Source: Pithys albifrons albifrons
Lineage: Eukaryota; Chordata; Aves; Passeriformes; Thamnophilidae
Direction of reading: 5' to 3'
Assembly (NCBI RefSeq): GCF_047495875.1
Contig: NC_092486.1
Location: 1,350,501 to 1,414,500 of the forward strand
DNA length: 64,000 nt
Part shown: piece by piece, positions 12,290-23,903 of the stretch
Position numbering within the stretch: position 1 is the first letter of the stretch
How the letters are laid out: each line of letters opens with the position of its first letter
The notes under the pieces: generated by a model
Seen by the model: only the letters and a program-made list of their open reading frames with translations
Database searches by the model: none
Told to the model about the DNA's origin: nothing
Position numbers and translations under genes: made by a program

Positions 12290-13880
12290 TGTTTCCCAGT
12301 TACAGCTGCTGGGACCAGTTTGGCACTGTGTGGGTGTGACCAAAGCTGTGGGTTCTACACCCTCCGTGCCATTTCTGAAGGACTGTCAGTAATGGATCGT
12401 TGGCAGCAGCTGCCCAGGGCACAGCTGGCACCTCAGGGCACACCTGGCACCTCAGGGCACAGGATGAGTGGCACAGGGCCCTGTGGGACAGGGGAGTGTG
12501 CCAAGGTGGGTGTCACAGACCCTGTGGGACAGGGGAGTGTCCCAAGGTGGGTGTCACAGGGCCCTGTGGGACAGGGGAGTGTCCCAAGGTGGGTGTGAAA
12601 GGGCCCTGTGGGACAGGGGAGTGTCCCAAGGTGGGTGTCACAGGGCCCTGTGAGACAGGGATGTGTCCCAAGGTGGGTGTTAAAGGGCCCTGTGGGACAG
12701 GGGAGTGTCCCAAGGTGGGTGTCACAGGGTCCTGTGGGACAGGGGAGTGTTCCAGGGTGGATGTTAAAGGGCCCTGTGGGACAGGGGAGTGTCCCAAGGT
12801 GAGTGTCACAGGGCCCTGTGAGACAGGGGAGTGTCCCAAGGTGGGTGTCACAGACCCTGTGAGACAGGGAAGTGTCCCAGGATGGGTGTCACAGACCCTG
12901 TGGGACAGGGGAGTGTCCCAGGGTGGGTGTCACAGACCCTGTGGGACAGGGGAGTGTCCCAAGGTGGGTGTCACAGACCCTGTGAGACAGGGAAGTGTCC
13001 CAGGATGGGTGTCACAGACCCTGTGGGACAAGGGAGTGTCCCAAGGTGGGTGTGAAAGGGCCCTGTGGGACAGGGGAGTGTCCCAAGGTGGGTGTCACAG
13101 GGCCCTGTGAGACAGGGAAGTGTCCCAGGATGGGTGTCACAGACCCTGTGGGACAAGGGAGTGTCCCAAGGTGGGTGTCACAGGGCCCTGTGAGACAGGG
13201 GAGTGTCCCAAGGTGGGTGTCACAGGGCCCTGTGAGACAGGGGAGTGTCCCAGGGTGGGTGTCACAGACCCTGTGGGACAGGGGAGTGTCCCAAGGTGGG
13301 TGTCACAGACCCTGTGGGACAGGGGAGTGTCCCAAGGTGGGTGACACAGACCCTGTGGGACAGGGGAGTGTCCCAAGGTGGGTGTCACAGGGCTCTGTGG
13401 GACAGGGGAGTGTTCCAAGGTGGGTGTCACAGACCCTGTGACACAGGGCAGTGTTTCTGTCCCCACACCAGGGACCCCTCCCAGGAGGCATCAGCACCTC
13501 CACACCCACCTGAGGGGTCAGATCTGCCAAAGGGCCATCAAAGATTCCAGAACATCCCAGGACTCACAGAGTAAATCACCCACTGTGGAACTCCCTGCCC
13601 TGGGGAAGGTGCTGGGCATTCCCACCCAAGCCTGAGCCTGGATAATCTCGGGGTTTGGGGCTCCTGGGACCACTGGTGGGATCCAGAGGAGGAGCAGAAC
13701 CTCGACAGGACTGCACTGCCACTCTCACCCAGACTGTGACATCATCATCCTCACCAACAGCTTTCCTTTCCTTTCACTCTGCACTCAGGGGCCCACGTGG
13801 GGCTCAGCACAGGGGCCAAGGAGCACCATCCTGTTCCTGCCCCAGGGGCTGGTTATACCCCTGTTCTTTATGGGTTTAAA
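12290..13880 (+). mobile_element. ERVL-like LTR containing an expanded minisatellite
   Basis: The ends match the LTR at 23,178-23,898. At the 5' side shared blocks include GGGACCAGTTTGGCACTGTG and GGCAGCAGCTGCCCAGGG. At the 3' side they include GGATCCAGAGGAGGAGCAG, GCCCACGTGGGGCTCAGCAC and GGGGCTGGTTATA. The middle is the 41-43-bp repeat array. The 3' end appears truncated. Confidence 0.75.
12470..13450. repeat. Minisatellite, 41-43-bp unit, about 23 copies
   Basis: Direct repeats of a unit containing GTGGGTGTCACAGACCCTGT and GGGACAGGGGAGTGTCCCA. Two main variants alternate (CAGACCCTG and CAGGGCCCTG). Open frames across it are by-products of the repeat. Confidence 0.97.
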
Positions 13881-14341
13881 ACGTTCTCTATTGGTTAGCA
13901 TGAGGTTGAGCAGAACACCATTCCATGTGGGATCCTCCACCAGTCCAACAGGAATTTATCATTGTTTTCTTAGATGATGCAGGAAGGATTTTTGACTGTT
14001 TGATTTTCACATTTTGTAGATTTTAGGAACTCAGTAGCTGAAGCAAAGTAGATTTTTAGTAGGTTGATATTTTTTAGCAGCTTAAGTTTAGTGTCTTTCT
14101 ATCGCCACACCTGTCCCAGACTGGGGAGCTCAAATTCCTCAGCTGTTTAGTCTCTGTTTCAAGGCACGAGATTGAAGGATATCAGAAGAAGACATAAACA
14201 TGGGGCAGAGTGACCCAGAACTAAGAACACTGGAAAACCTCCAAGAGTCTTTTGTATGCTGAAGAAGAGGAGGCTGATGAAGAGGGGGGGGTGTCTCATC
14301 GACCCCAGACCCATTTCCTAGGGTGGTGGGACAGGGTTGGG

Positions 14342-14613
14342 TGTTGCCACCCACTGACTCCAGTGGGTCCAGAAGAACCACGTGACACCGGACTCAGAAG
14401 TCAAACAACAACAAGCCCAGCATCTCACCTGGAAAGGGCTTGGGATTTTACCTTATAAGTACATGTTTCTAAGCTCAACCTATGGAGTCAGATGTGTTGT
14501 GCCTGGGGCGGGGTTACCTCGGGTTATATATGTTGTCTAATTTGAATAAAGTTGGGATTTGCCTGAGTACACCATATTGGTGTGTGTGATCTCCTTTGGA
14601 CCCGTCCATAACA
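14342..14613 (+). mobile_element. Short solo LTR, possible 6-bp target duplication
   Basis: TG...CA ends (TGTTGCCACC to CCGTCCATAACA). There is a TATATA-like element near 14,525 and AATAAA at about 14,544. The flanks are gttggg and ggtggg, five of six matching, which would fit a class II (ERVK-like) LTR. It interrupts the older LTR. Confidence 0.6.
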
Positions 14614-14799
14614 GGTGGGACAGAGGTGGCACTGGAAATATGTAAAGTGATGATTGGATGGATCATATTATAAAAGCCATGGAAGTTAAAGCTTGCCCAG
14701 GTGTACGTCGATGTGTTCCTGGGTGAGCCAGGCTGCTCATTGAAGTTGCTACCCTTTATCTTATCTCCTACTAAAATTTGGCTTGGAGACTTTTTAAGG

Positions 14800-15480
14800 C
14801 ATCAAGGAACTTCTTGGACTGTTTCTACTCCACAGTATTGCTTCTCCTGCAGATGTCAGGGTAGTCACAGTTCCCCACAAGAAACAATGCCTGGCACTTT
14901 GAGACCGCCTGTAGAAAGCCTCATCCACTTTTTCCTCCTCCTGATCAGGCAACCTGTAACAAACACCCACAATAATGTCACTTTTCCTACTCTTCCCTTT
15001 TATCCTAAACCATAAGATGTCCACTTGCTCATCATCCACCCCAAGACTGAACTCAATACATTCTAAACAGAGGGCAAATAACTCCAGGTACAGGGTAAAA
15101 TTCCTTCCAAGAGAGGGCAATGCCACCAGCACGTCCTGCTGCCTTCCACCTTCTCCCTTAAACAGGTGTATCCTCTCATGAGGACATTCCAGCCGGGAGA
15201 GCTGTCCCACCAGATCTCCATAATCACAAGGACATCACAGGCCTGTGGCTGCACACAGACCTCTAGTTCCTCCTGTTTGTTCTCCATATTGTGTATGTTG
15301 GTGTACAGGCACCTTATGGAGGTGTTTGACTGTGTCAGCATCTCAGAGGGGATGCAAAGGGATGCCCCATAATCCTGTCTTGTGGTTGTCTTTGGATGCT
15401 GTCCCAGACCAATCAGGGACAAGGCTGCAACGGGGTCATTTAGCCAATTCATTCCTTTGAAGGTGAGGTTAAGGTACACA
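14800..15480 (-). mobile_element. CR1 ORF2 endonuclease-domain fragment
   Basis: The minus strand carries a degraded CR1 endonuclease N-terminus (CLYTNIHNMENKQEELE; VIMEIWWDSSPGWN; MRGYTCLRE). In CR1 ORF2 this region starts the apurinic endonuclease domain. Frames shift repeatedly, so it is non-functional. Confidence 0.85.
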
Positions 15481-16087
15481 ACAGCAAATGTTAGAACTCA
15501 AGCAGACAACTCGCTTTACTTGAACAATAAAGGAAAGCAAAGAGGAAAAGTTGGGGGAAAAGAGGCAGGGAAAAGCGAGAGACTGGATTAAAAAATTGCA
15601 CAGGAAAAGTTCACCACCAGTGAGAAGCAACACGGTGCCTGCAGGTGGTCAGGTGAGGCATCAGCAGGACATTGGGGCAGGGGAGCAGCAGGCAGGTCCT
15701 CAGCCAGAGCAGTGTCAGCAACTGCAAGGAAGCAGGAAGCAAACTAAGGAGGCAGGAGACACAGGCAGGGGGAGCAGAAAAGGCAGGACCAGCAGGACAG
15801 AGGCAGGCAGGACAGAGTGACAAGGAGTGGGACCAGCAGTGACAACAGAGCTGGTCTGACCTGAGCTGGAGTGGGGACTGGTCATCTCTGGGTGCTGCCC
15901 TAAACACCCTCCGGTGGGCGCTCACTGACCAGCTCGACCAGCAGGACAGAGACAGGCAGGACAGGGTGACAAGGAATGGGACCAGCAGTGACAACAGACC
16001 TGGTCTGACTTGAGCTGGACTCGCCACTGGGCATCTCTGGGTGCTGCCCTAAATATGCCCCAGTGCGGTCCGTTGCTAAGATTGTGG
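15481..16087. repeat. Unclassified stretch with a 149-bp tandem duplication
   Basis: The block with GACAAGGAGTGGGACCAGCA at about 15,811 recurs at about 15,960 (period 149). No gene was seen. Confidence 0.7.
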
Positions 16088-17560
16088 CTATGAGGGAGCC
16101 GTTGCTAGGGTAGTTTCTATGGGGGGCAGTTGCTGGGGCAGTTGCTATGGGGGGCCATTGCTAGGGCAGTTGCTGGGGCAGTTGCTATGGGGGGCAGTTG
16201 CCAGGGCAGTTGCTATAGGGGGCAGTTGTTATGGGGGCAGTTGCTATGGGGGGCAGTTGCTATGAGGGCAGTTGCTGGGGCAGTTGCCATGGGGGGCTAT
16301 TGCTGGGGTGGTTGCTATGGGGGACTGTTGCTGGGGCAGTTGCTATGGGGGGCCGTTGCCAGGGCAGTTGCTATGGGGGGCTGTTGCTGGGGTGGTTGCT
16401 ATGGGGGGCCATTGCTAGGGCGGTTGCTATGGGGGCTGTTGCTGGGGTGGTTGCTATGGGAGGCAGTTGCTGGGGCAATTGCTATGGGGAGCTATTGCTG
16501 GGGCAGTTGCTATGGGGGGCCGTCGCTAGGCCAGTTACTATGGGTGGCAGTTGCTGGGGCAGTTGCTATGGGGGGCCGTTGCTAGGACAGTTGCTATGGG
16601 TGGCAGTTGCTGGGGCAGTTGCTATGGAGGACATTGCTAGGGTGGTTGCTATGGGGAGGCCGTAGGTAGGGCAGTTGCTATGGGGGGCATTGCTAGGGTG
16701 GTTGCTATGGGGGCAGTTGCAATGGGGGCAATTGTTAGGGTGGTTGCTATGGGGTGCAGTTGCTAGGGCAGTTGCTATGGAGGGCATTGCTAGGGTGGTT
16801 GCTATGGGGGCAATTGTTAGGTTGGTTGCTATGGGGTGCAGTTGCTAGGGCAGTTGCTATGGAGGGCATTGCTAGGGTGGTTGCTATGGGGGGCAGTTGC
16901 CAGGGCAGTTGCTATGGGGGGCATTGCCAGGGTAGTTGCTATGGGGGGCCGTTGCTGGGGCAGTTGTTATGGGGAGCTGTTGCTGGGGCGGTTGCTATGG
17001 GGGCTGTTGCTGGGGTGGTTGCTATGGGGGGCTGTTGCTGGGGTGGTTGCTATGGGGGCTGTTGCTGGGGTGGTTGCTATGGGGGGCCATTGCTGAGGCA
17101 GTTGCTATGGGGGCTGTTGCTGGGGTGGTTGCTATGGGGGGCTGTTGCTGGGGTGGTTGCTATGGGGGACTGTTGCTGGGGTGGTTGCTATGGGGGGCCA
17201 TTGCTGAGGCAGTTGCTATGGGGAGCTGTTGCTGGGGTGGTTGCTATGGGGGGCTGTTGCTGGGGTGGTTGCTATGGGGGGCAGTTGCCAGGGCAGTTGC
17301 TATGGGGGCAGTTGCTGGGGTGGTTGCTATGGGGGGCCGTTGCTGAGGCAGTTGCTATGGGGCAGTTGCTGGGGTGGTTGCTATGGGGGCTGTTGCTGGG
17401 GTGGTTGCTATAGGAGCTGTTGCTGGGGTGGTTGCTATGGGGGCAGTTGCTGGGGTGGTTGCTATGGGGGCAGTTGCTGGGCGGTTGCTATGGGGAGCTG
17501 TTGCTGGGGTGGTTGCTATGGGGAGCTGTTGCTAGGGTGGTCGCTATAGAAACAGCTCAT
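16088..17560. repeat. Minisatellite, about 26-29-bp unit, about 1.5 kb
   Basis: Continuous variants of GTTGCTATGGGGGG(C) plus GTTGCTGGGGTG. The + strand is very G-rich and C-poor with regular G runs. The several long overlapping frames rich in GCYGG are repeat artefacts. Confidence 0.97.
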
Positions 17561-17748
17561 TGCTAAGGCAGTTGGTATACACAAAATACTCCCTTCAAGG
17601 ACAACAGGATTGTTTACCAGCCCCTGTTTTCCCATAACAACAAAGTATCTTTTTTGTCTAATTAAACCCGGATACAACTTGGCAACCCTCAGGGGCTTTT
17701 CCCTGTCAATCACATGCTGGGGCCCCAGAAAGGTGTCAGCAAACAGCC

Positions 17749-18325
17749 TGTCTTGGGTTGAGCTGGCACAATGCCAGCTGCCCAACACAGAACATCAGTC
17801 TCCCTCCCCCTGTTGCTGATAAAAGGGAGAAAGGAATAAAACTGGAAGCTCAAAACAGGTTTAAACTTAAATTAATTATATATATTTATACAGAAAAGAG
17901 AAAAATTAAAAGAAAACTACAATATCACACTTCTAAGTTAAATATAACAACAATTTTCTACGTCTCACTGAAGACAGATCTCATTACTCTAGATGCATAA
18001 AGTACTCCAAATAACACTTAGCAAGGAACAGAAAGAGTAACAATAAAATGTTTACTTCCCTGAATTAAAGAGAATGTGACATAGTGGCGGTGGCAGCAGG
18101 ACCCAGCACAGCAGGACAGTTGGCAGCATGTCCTGTCTCTCCTGCAGACATGATGCTAACTCAGAAACTCCTCCTACTCTACTGCATTTATATCTCAGTT
18201 TTGCATCATCTGGTATGAAATATTTCTTTGGTTGCTTCAGTCAGGTGACAGTTGTCTCTCCCAATCTATGTAGATTCTCTGAGCCTCCTAAATTGAGGGC
18301 TGGCTAAAACTAAAGCCAAAACTAC
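17749..18325 (-). mobile_element. LTR (same family as 22,572-23,147), minus strand
   Basis: It starts TGTCTTGGGTTGAGCTGGCA, the reverse complement of the 3' end of the LTR at 22,572-23,147. It ends near GCCAAAACTACC, the reverse complement of that LTR's start. The termini are slightly decayed. Confidence 0.75.
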
Positions 18326-18496
18326 CCTAAAAAGGCACGGACTCAAAGAACTGCTCAGAGAAAATTTATCCTTAAGCAGCAAAGGTATTTATTTTCCAGC
18401 ATTTTGGCACTGACTGGTTGGCACCAGACAAACTGGCTCCCAAATTTCAGTGAAAAGCTGGTAACTTTACACAGTCTTCATACAAGGCTGTAACAT

Positions 18497-19294
18497 TGTC
18501 CTGGGCTGAGCTGGCAAAATGCCAACTGCCCAGTAGAGAGTCAGTCTCCCTCCCCTTGCTGAGAAAAGGGAGAGAGAAAAAAACACCTTTAAGATTTAAA
18601 CTTAATTATATCTATTTATACAGAAGAGAGAAAATTAAAAGAAGACTACTGTCCTAGTTCAGCAGGAGGGACCAGCTAACCCTGTGTGGGGGTGATCAAA
18701 GCTGTGTATTCTACACCCTCTATTCATTCCCCAAGGACAATGGACCATTGGCAGCAGCTGCCCAGGGAGTCATTGGCACCTTCACACCCAGCCTGAGGGG
18801 GGCGGAGCTGCTCATGGGCCATCAACAGTTCAACACCCCCTGGCTCCCAGAGTTAATCACCCATTGTGTGAGTCCCTGCCCAGGGGGAGGGACTGGGTGC
18901 TCCCTGAGGGTACATAAGGGGTGGGTAAGAAGACCTCGGGAACTTCTCGTTGGATCCAGAGCAGCAGCAGGACCTCGACAGGAGGAGATCTCCGCTCTCA
19001 CCCAGACCACAGCCCTCACCTGCACCAACAGGTTTTTCTTTTCCTTTTGCTCTGGATTTGGGGGAACCACAGGGGTCTCAGCACAAGGGCAAACAAACCC
19101 CCTTGGGTTTGTGCCCCAGGACACTGGGTTATACTGCTGGGTTTGTGAGTTGAAAGCAATTTCCCTTTGAGTCAGTGTTGTTATTGTAATATTATTATTA
19201 AATTTTAGGTCTGACTTATAATCTCTCTCGTGGTGAGTTCATTTCCCCTGCTGGTTCACCTTTAAACCAGCACACTACAATATAACACACACCT
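18497..19294 (-). mobile_element. LTR fragment interrupted by a solo LTR
   Basis: 18,497-18,649 begins TGTCCTGGGCTGAGCTGGCA and matches the start of the 17,749 element. It breaks at 18,649 and resumes for a few bases (ctacaatataacacac) after the inserted LTR at 18,650-19,274. Confidence 0.65.
18650..19274 (+). mobile_element. Solo LTR (ERVL-like), nested in another LTR
   Basis: TGTCCTAGTTCAGCAGGAGG to AAACCAGCACA, flanked by ctac on both sides. It is closely similar to the minus-strand copies at 25,526-26,153 and 34,507-35,130. The poly(A)-side region holds tattattaaa. Confidence 0.85.
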
Positions 19295-19883
19295 TGTTAT
19301 AGTTTGAGCTGGCAAAATGCCAACTGCCTGGTACCCAGTCAAAAAGTCCACTCCCAGAGCAGGAGAGGGAGGGAAAACAGCAGAAACGAGGCTTTGGACA
19401 CAGTGAGGTTTTTATATTTATACAGAGAAGAGGAGAGCTTAACACAGAATATGAAATAGCACATAGTGACAGAAAACAACAACAGGCTCACCGAGGTCGT
19501 CCCAGCTAACAGGTGAAACTCCAAGCCAACCAAACCCCCTCCCCAAAGGAAACCTCCCAGGAAGAGGGAAAGAGGAATTAACAGGAATGTGCTCACGTCC
19601 CCGGGTAAACAGACGTGGGACCGGCAGCAGGGCCTGATATCAGCAGTCAGGGAGCGGGAACCGTCCTGGTCAGAAGCAGGGACCGAAGAGAAGAGAGACT
19701 CCTCCCCCCTTGCTTGTTATACTCCCCGACACTTCCTGATGATGTCAGATGATATGAAATACCTCTTTGGCTGCTTAAGTCAGATGATACCTGTCCCCTC
19801 TAATCTGTGTCACAACCTTTGAGCCTTGCTAAAAACTGAGGCCTAAATGGGGACCTATGCTGACTAAAGCCAAGACTACTACA
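19295..19883 (-). mobile_element. Solo LTR with 5-bp target duplication CACCT
   Basis: It runs from TGTTATAGTTTGAGCTGGCA to GACTACTACA. CACCT occurs at 19,290-19,294 and 19,884-19,888. It is a relative of the 17,749 and 22,572 LTRs. Confidence 0.8.
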
Positions 19884-19888
19884 CACCT

Positions 19889-20202
19889 GTATGTATATGT
19901 ATGTACGGCCAAACTTCGCTGAACGCAGATTTGGGCAGGGCTGTCCCCACGTGGGTGCCCTTCCAGCCTGCGCAGTGGATTTCAGGTGAGGCTCAGCGTG
20001 CCCAGAACTGGCCCCACCGTTTCAGTCCTGAGGTTCATCTGCCACGGCCGAGCGAGCCTGGACGGTGCCAGTGAAGTCCTCAGGACTAGAACCTACAGCA
20101 CCCGGCATTGCCCAGGAGGTCTCCCATCCAAGTGCTAATCCGGGGCTGACCCTGCTGAGCTTCCGAGATCTGATGGGATCGGATGTCAGGGAGGCATTTA
20201 AC
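19889..20202 (-). mobile_element. 5S-rRNA-derived SINE with 8-bp target duplication
   Basis: On the minus strand it starts TTAAATGCCTCCCTGACATC. The 5S-like region contains TCTCGGAAGC..AGCAGGGTCAG and the C-box-like ACTTGGATGGGAGACCTCC. The unique body follows, then the tail GGGCA..AAATCTGCGTTC..GGCC and a (TACA)n-like end. ACACACCT flanks it at 19,881-19,888 and 20,203-20,210. Confidence 0.85.
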
Positions 20203-20223
20203 ACACACCTACACAAGTTAGAA

Positions 20224-21454
20224 GACGGCATCTACATCCGATATCGTACCGATGGAAGCCCATTCAGCCTGAGGCGACTGAAGGCCCACACCAAGACCCT
20301 GAATCACCTTGTCCATGAGCTGCTTTTTGCTGATGATGCCGCCCTCGGTGCTCACACAGCAGCAGCTCTGCAGCGCTTCACATCCTGCTTTGCAGAGGCT
20401 GCTGAGCTTTTTGGGCTGGAAGTCAGCCTGAGGAAGACGGAAGTTCTCTACCAACCTGCACCTCAAGAAGTCGTCCATCATCCTCATAGGCAATTCAGAG
20501 CTTAAGTCAGTCCAGCAGTTCACTTACCTGGGAAGTATCATTTCCTCAGACAGTAAGATCGACAAAGAGACAGACAACAGGCTGGCAAAGGCACACAGAG
20601 CCTTTGGAAAACTCCATAAAAGAGTCTGGTCCAATAAACACCTGAAGAAAAGTACAAAGATCAGTGTCTACAGAGCCATTGTACTGTCTGCTCTTTTATA
20701 TGGGTCTGAATCCTGGGTCATCTACCGCCACCACCTGCGGCTTCTCGAACGCTTCCATCAGCGCTGCCTCCGTTCAATCCTAAACATCCACTGGTCTGGT
20801 TACGTGACCAATGTGTCTGTTCTGAACAGGCAGGGTCAGCAGTATGGAGGCCATGCTGATGAGAACACAGCTGTGCTGGGCAGGGCACGTCTCCAGGGTG
20901 GAGGATCACCCACTGCCCAGGGCACGTCTCCAGGGTGGAGGATCACCCACTGCCCAGGGCACGTCTCCAGGATGGAGGATCACCCACTGCCCAGGGCACA
21001 TCTCCAGGGTGGAGGATCACCCACTGCCCAGGGCACGTCTCCAGGGTGGAGGATCACCCACTGCCTCCCAAAGATTGTGCTCTGTGGTGAACTCGCCACC
21101 GGCTGCCACAAGAGAGGAGCCCCGAAGAGGAGATACAAGGACTGCCTGAAACAACAGCTCAGCCTTGACCATATTGACTGCCCCAATGGTCCACTCTGGC
21201 CTCCAATCGGGATTCATGGAGACCATTCCCGACGCTGCTGCTTCCTTTGAGAATGCACAGGGTCAGTCTGGAGGAGAAAAGACACCGCAGACAGAACCGT
21301 TCCTGGCCAATGTCACCCAGGGAGACGTTCCCCTGTGCCTTCTGTGACCGGACCTGCCTATCCCGTATCGGCCTTTTTAGCCACCAGCAGCTTGCAGAGA
21401 GTGTGGGTAGAGCCCTTCCCAAATCTTCGTTCACGAAGCCTGGCCATGATGATG
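20224..21454 (+). mobile_element. 5'-truncated RTE-type LINE with 13-bp target duplication
   Basis: It encodes the reverse-transcriptase C-terminal half. Features are an FADDAA active-site motif near 20,328-20,345; TYLGSII; LLYGSESW; AGHVSRMED; RRYKDCLKQQ; and a C-terminal zinc-finger motif CAFCDRTCLSRIGLFSHQ at about 21,330-21,390. Frameshifts after about 20,500 make it dead. The end is GGCCATGATGATG. The 13-mer ACACAAGTTAGAA is present at 20,211-20,223 and 21,455-21,467. It resembles the avian RTE elements (AviRTE type); I cannot confirm the subfamily. Confidence 0.85.
20881..21066. repeat. 37-bp tandem repeat, five copies, inside the RTE LINE
   Basis: GGGCACGTCTCCAGGGTGGA GGATCACCCACTGCCCA repeats about five times with single-base variants. 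It duplicates the coding segment for HVSRMEDHPLP. Confidence 0.93.
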
Positions 21455-21467
21455 ACACAAGTTAGAA

Positions 21468-21870
21468 ATAACAAAAAATAACTCCCCACTCCCCATCGAA
21501 CACACAAAGCTCACAATTCGAGCTACAAACCACTCAAGAGAACTCAATCTCCCAGGGACAGACCCAAGCAGAGAGAAGACTAAAACTAAATGTTTCACTT
21601 TCCTAAGATACCAGAGCAGCAAGGGGTGCTGGGGCCTGGTTCAGGAAAACAACACAATACGTCCCTCCCAGACAAGAAGCCATCAGGAACTGAACTAAGC
21701 CCCTCCTACACTTGCTTTTATATTTGAGATGATGTCAGAATATGGTCCAGAACAGCATTGGCCAATAGAAGTCAGCTGTCAGCTGGCCCGTCCCAGCTCA
21801 AGTCAGCTGATTATCTCAGGCCTACTCGGAGAACTAAAGCCTAAATTTAGGCCTAGCTTAAACCACAACA
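21468..21870 (-). mobile_element. Probable LTR, minus strand
   Basis: Read on the minus strand it starts TGTTGTGGTTTAAGC at 21,870 and has a TATA-like AAATATAAAAGCAA. The other boundary is not clear. Confidence 0.45.
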
Positions 21871-22571
21871 AACATCTTAACATACATATTCATCCAATTT
21901 CAACATCTAATCCTCATATTTGTAAAAGGTGGAGCTTAGGCAGACTCTGAGGTGGAGTCTTCCCAAATCTTCTTTTGGTAGAATTTTTAGGGCCTTCTGC
22001 CTCATTTTTGGGGTGTTTTGCTCCTCTTCCTTGCTCTGAACTTTTCAACTTTTGTTGTTAACTTGACTCAGGTGCTGAGACTTGTAAAACTCCTTGACTT
22101 GTGTCCTTCCTGTCTTCTGTGAATGTTCACTTTGTCTCAATTTATTATTACTGGGGTGCTTGGAGTGCATTCCCAACCTCATCCATGTAGTCAGCAGGAC
22201 AGAACAAGCTGAGAAGGGGATGGGGACCCCAGTGTGGGGATGGAGACCACAGTGAGGATATGGTGACCCCTGAGAAGGGGATGGGGTGATCCCAGTGCCT
22301 CAAGGACATTTAACCTGGGGAAAACAAAATAATTTTTATTTTGAGTTGTGTGTTGTAGGACATGGACCATCAGGTGAAGAAGACCTGAGCTGAACCAGTG
22401 TTGGTGTCCAATGAAGAATTGTTTTTCCCTTGCCTGAAATGGACTAATGCCTAATGGACTAATATGGAGGGGTGGAAGATGGAACTGAAAAGAACAAGGA
22501 CTGTTTAAGTGTGGGAAATAGACATAGAATATGAGTTTGATGTCATTTGGTAAAAAATAAGGGGTGGAGAT
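21871..22571 (+). mobile_element. ERV internal remnant with polypurine tract
   Basis: No frame is preserved. The last 20 bp (22,552-22,571, AAAATAAGGGGTGGAGAT) are a purine tract directly abutting the LTR start, as expected next to a 3' LTR. The left part is unassigned. Confidence 0.5.
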
Positions 22572-23147
22572 TGTGGTAGTTTTGGCTTTAGTTTTAGCTA
22601 AGCCTCATTTTCAGCAGGGCCAGAGACTCTACGTAGATTAGAGGGGAGAATCATCACCTGACTGAAGCAACCAAAGAAATATTTGATTCCAGATGATGCA
22701 AAACTGAGATATAAATTCAGCAGAGTAAGGGGTGTGCTCTCAGTTGGCATCATGGGGGCAGCAGAGACAGGACACACTGTCCTGCTGTGCTGGGCCTTGC
22801 TGCTGCCTCCACTATGTCACCTTTTTAATTCAGGGAAGTAAAAATGTGACTGATTTTCTTTCTTTCTGTTCCTTGCTCAGTGTCTTTTGGGGTGCTCTAT
22901 GGATCTAGAGTGATGGAATCTGTTTTCAGTGAGAAGTAGAAAATAGTTGTTATATTTAACTTGTGTAAGTGTGTGACATATTGTAGTTTTCTTTTAATTT
23001 TTCCCTTTATTGTATAAATATATATAATTAGTTTAAGTTTAAATCTTAGAGTTTCCAGGGGTTTTTCCTCCCTTTTCTCAGCAGGGGGAGGGAGGCTCTG
23101 ACACTCTGTACTGGGCAGTTGGCATTTTGCCAGCTCAACCCAAGACA
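22572..23147 (+). mobile_element. 3' LTR of an ERV
   Basis: TGTGGTAGTTTTGGCTTTAG to CAGCTCAACCCAAGACA, with a TATA-like gagatataaattcag near 22,708. It is preceded by a polypurine tract. Minus-strand relatives lie at 17,749 and 18,497. Confidence 0.75.
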
Positions 23148-23177
23148 GCTCTTTACGTTCTTGTTCTTGTTTCAAGC

Positions 23178-23898
23178 TGTCCTAGTTCAGCAAGCTCTGA
23201 CCAGTTTGTCCCAGTGTGGGGGTGCCCAAAGCTGGGCATTCCAAACCCTCTGGGCCATTGCCCAGCAACTGTTCCCAAGGGCCCATTGGCAGCAGCTGCC
23301 CAGGGCACAGCTGAGCCCTCAGGCTGGGAGCTGGCTGGGAAAGAAGCCTGGCAGAGGAGCTGGGAGAACTGCCCTGCAGGGACTCCTTGGCACCTCCACA
23401 CCCACCTGAGGACTCAGCTCTGCTCAGGGGCCAGCAACGAGTCCAAAATCCCCCCTGAGTGCCAGAGTCAGATCCCCCAGGCTGGAACTCCCTGCCCTGG
23501 GGGAGGCACTGGGGGCTCCCACCCAAACCTGAGGGGAGACAATCTTGGCCTTTGGGCACCTCTGGCACCACTCCTGGCATCCAGAGCAGGAGCAGACCCT
23601 GCACAGGAGGAGCCCCCCACTCTCCACCAGACTCTGCCATCATCTGCACCAACAGCTTTGTCCCCTCCTTTGCCTTTGGCCTCGGGGGAACCACGTGGGG
23701 CTCAGCACAGGGGCCACCAAACCCCCCTGTGTTTGTGCCCCAGGGGGCTGGGTTAGACTGCTGGGCTTGGGGGTTAAACCCAATTGCTCTTTGTGCCACT
23801 GCATTGATTGCAATGTTAGTATTAAATTGGAACTCTGACTTAGAATCTCTTTAGTGTTGGGTTCATTTCTCCTGCAGGTTCACCTTTAAACCACCACA
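23178..23898 (+). mobile_element. Solo LTR with 5-bp target duplication CAAGC
   Basis: TGTCCTAGTTCAGCAAGCTC to TTTAAACCACCACA. CAAGC occurs at 23,173-23,177 and 23,899-23,903. It is a longer subfamily of the 18,650 LTR. Confidence 0.87.
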
Positions 23899-23903
23899 CA
23901 AGC

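Larger units (their letters stand above)
12230..14790 (+). mobile_element. Old LTR split by two younger LTR insertions
   Basis: Segments 12,230-12,289, about 13,880-14,341 and 14,614-14,790 are collinear with the LTR at 26,755-27,395. Shared blocks include tagtttatt, GATTTTCACATT and TATTATAAAAGCC near 14,667, the last a likely promoter TATA. The gaps are filled by the ERVL-like LTR at 12,290-13,880 and a short LTR at 14,342-14,613. Confidence 0.65.

Noticed and set aside
12400..13466. Repeat-rich frames over the 41-43-bp minisatellite
   Set aside because: Open on both strands and several frames; no initiation context, and the array lies inside an LTR.
16130..17549. Gly/Cys/Trp-rich frames reading GGCYGG
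   Set aside because: By-product of a G-rich minisatellite.
16088..17560. CRISPR-like array
   Set aside because: Eukaryotic minisatellite; repeats abut with no unique spacers.
20065..20505. One open frame joining 5S SINE and reverse transcriptase
   Set aside because: Two separate insertions with their own target duplications; the fusion is accidental.
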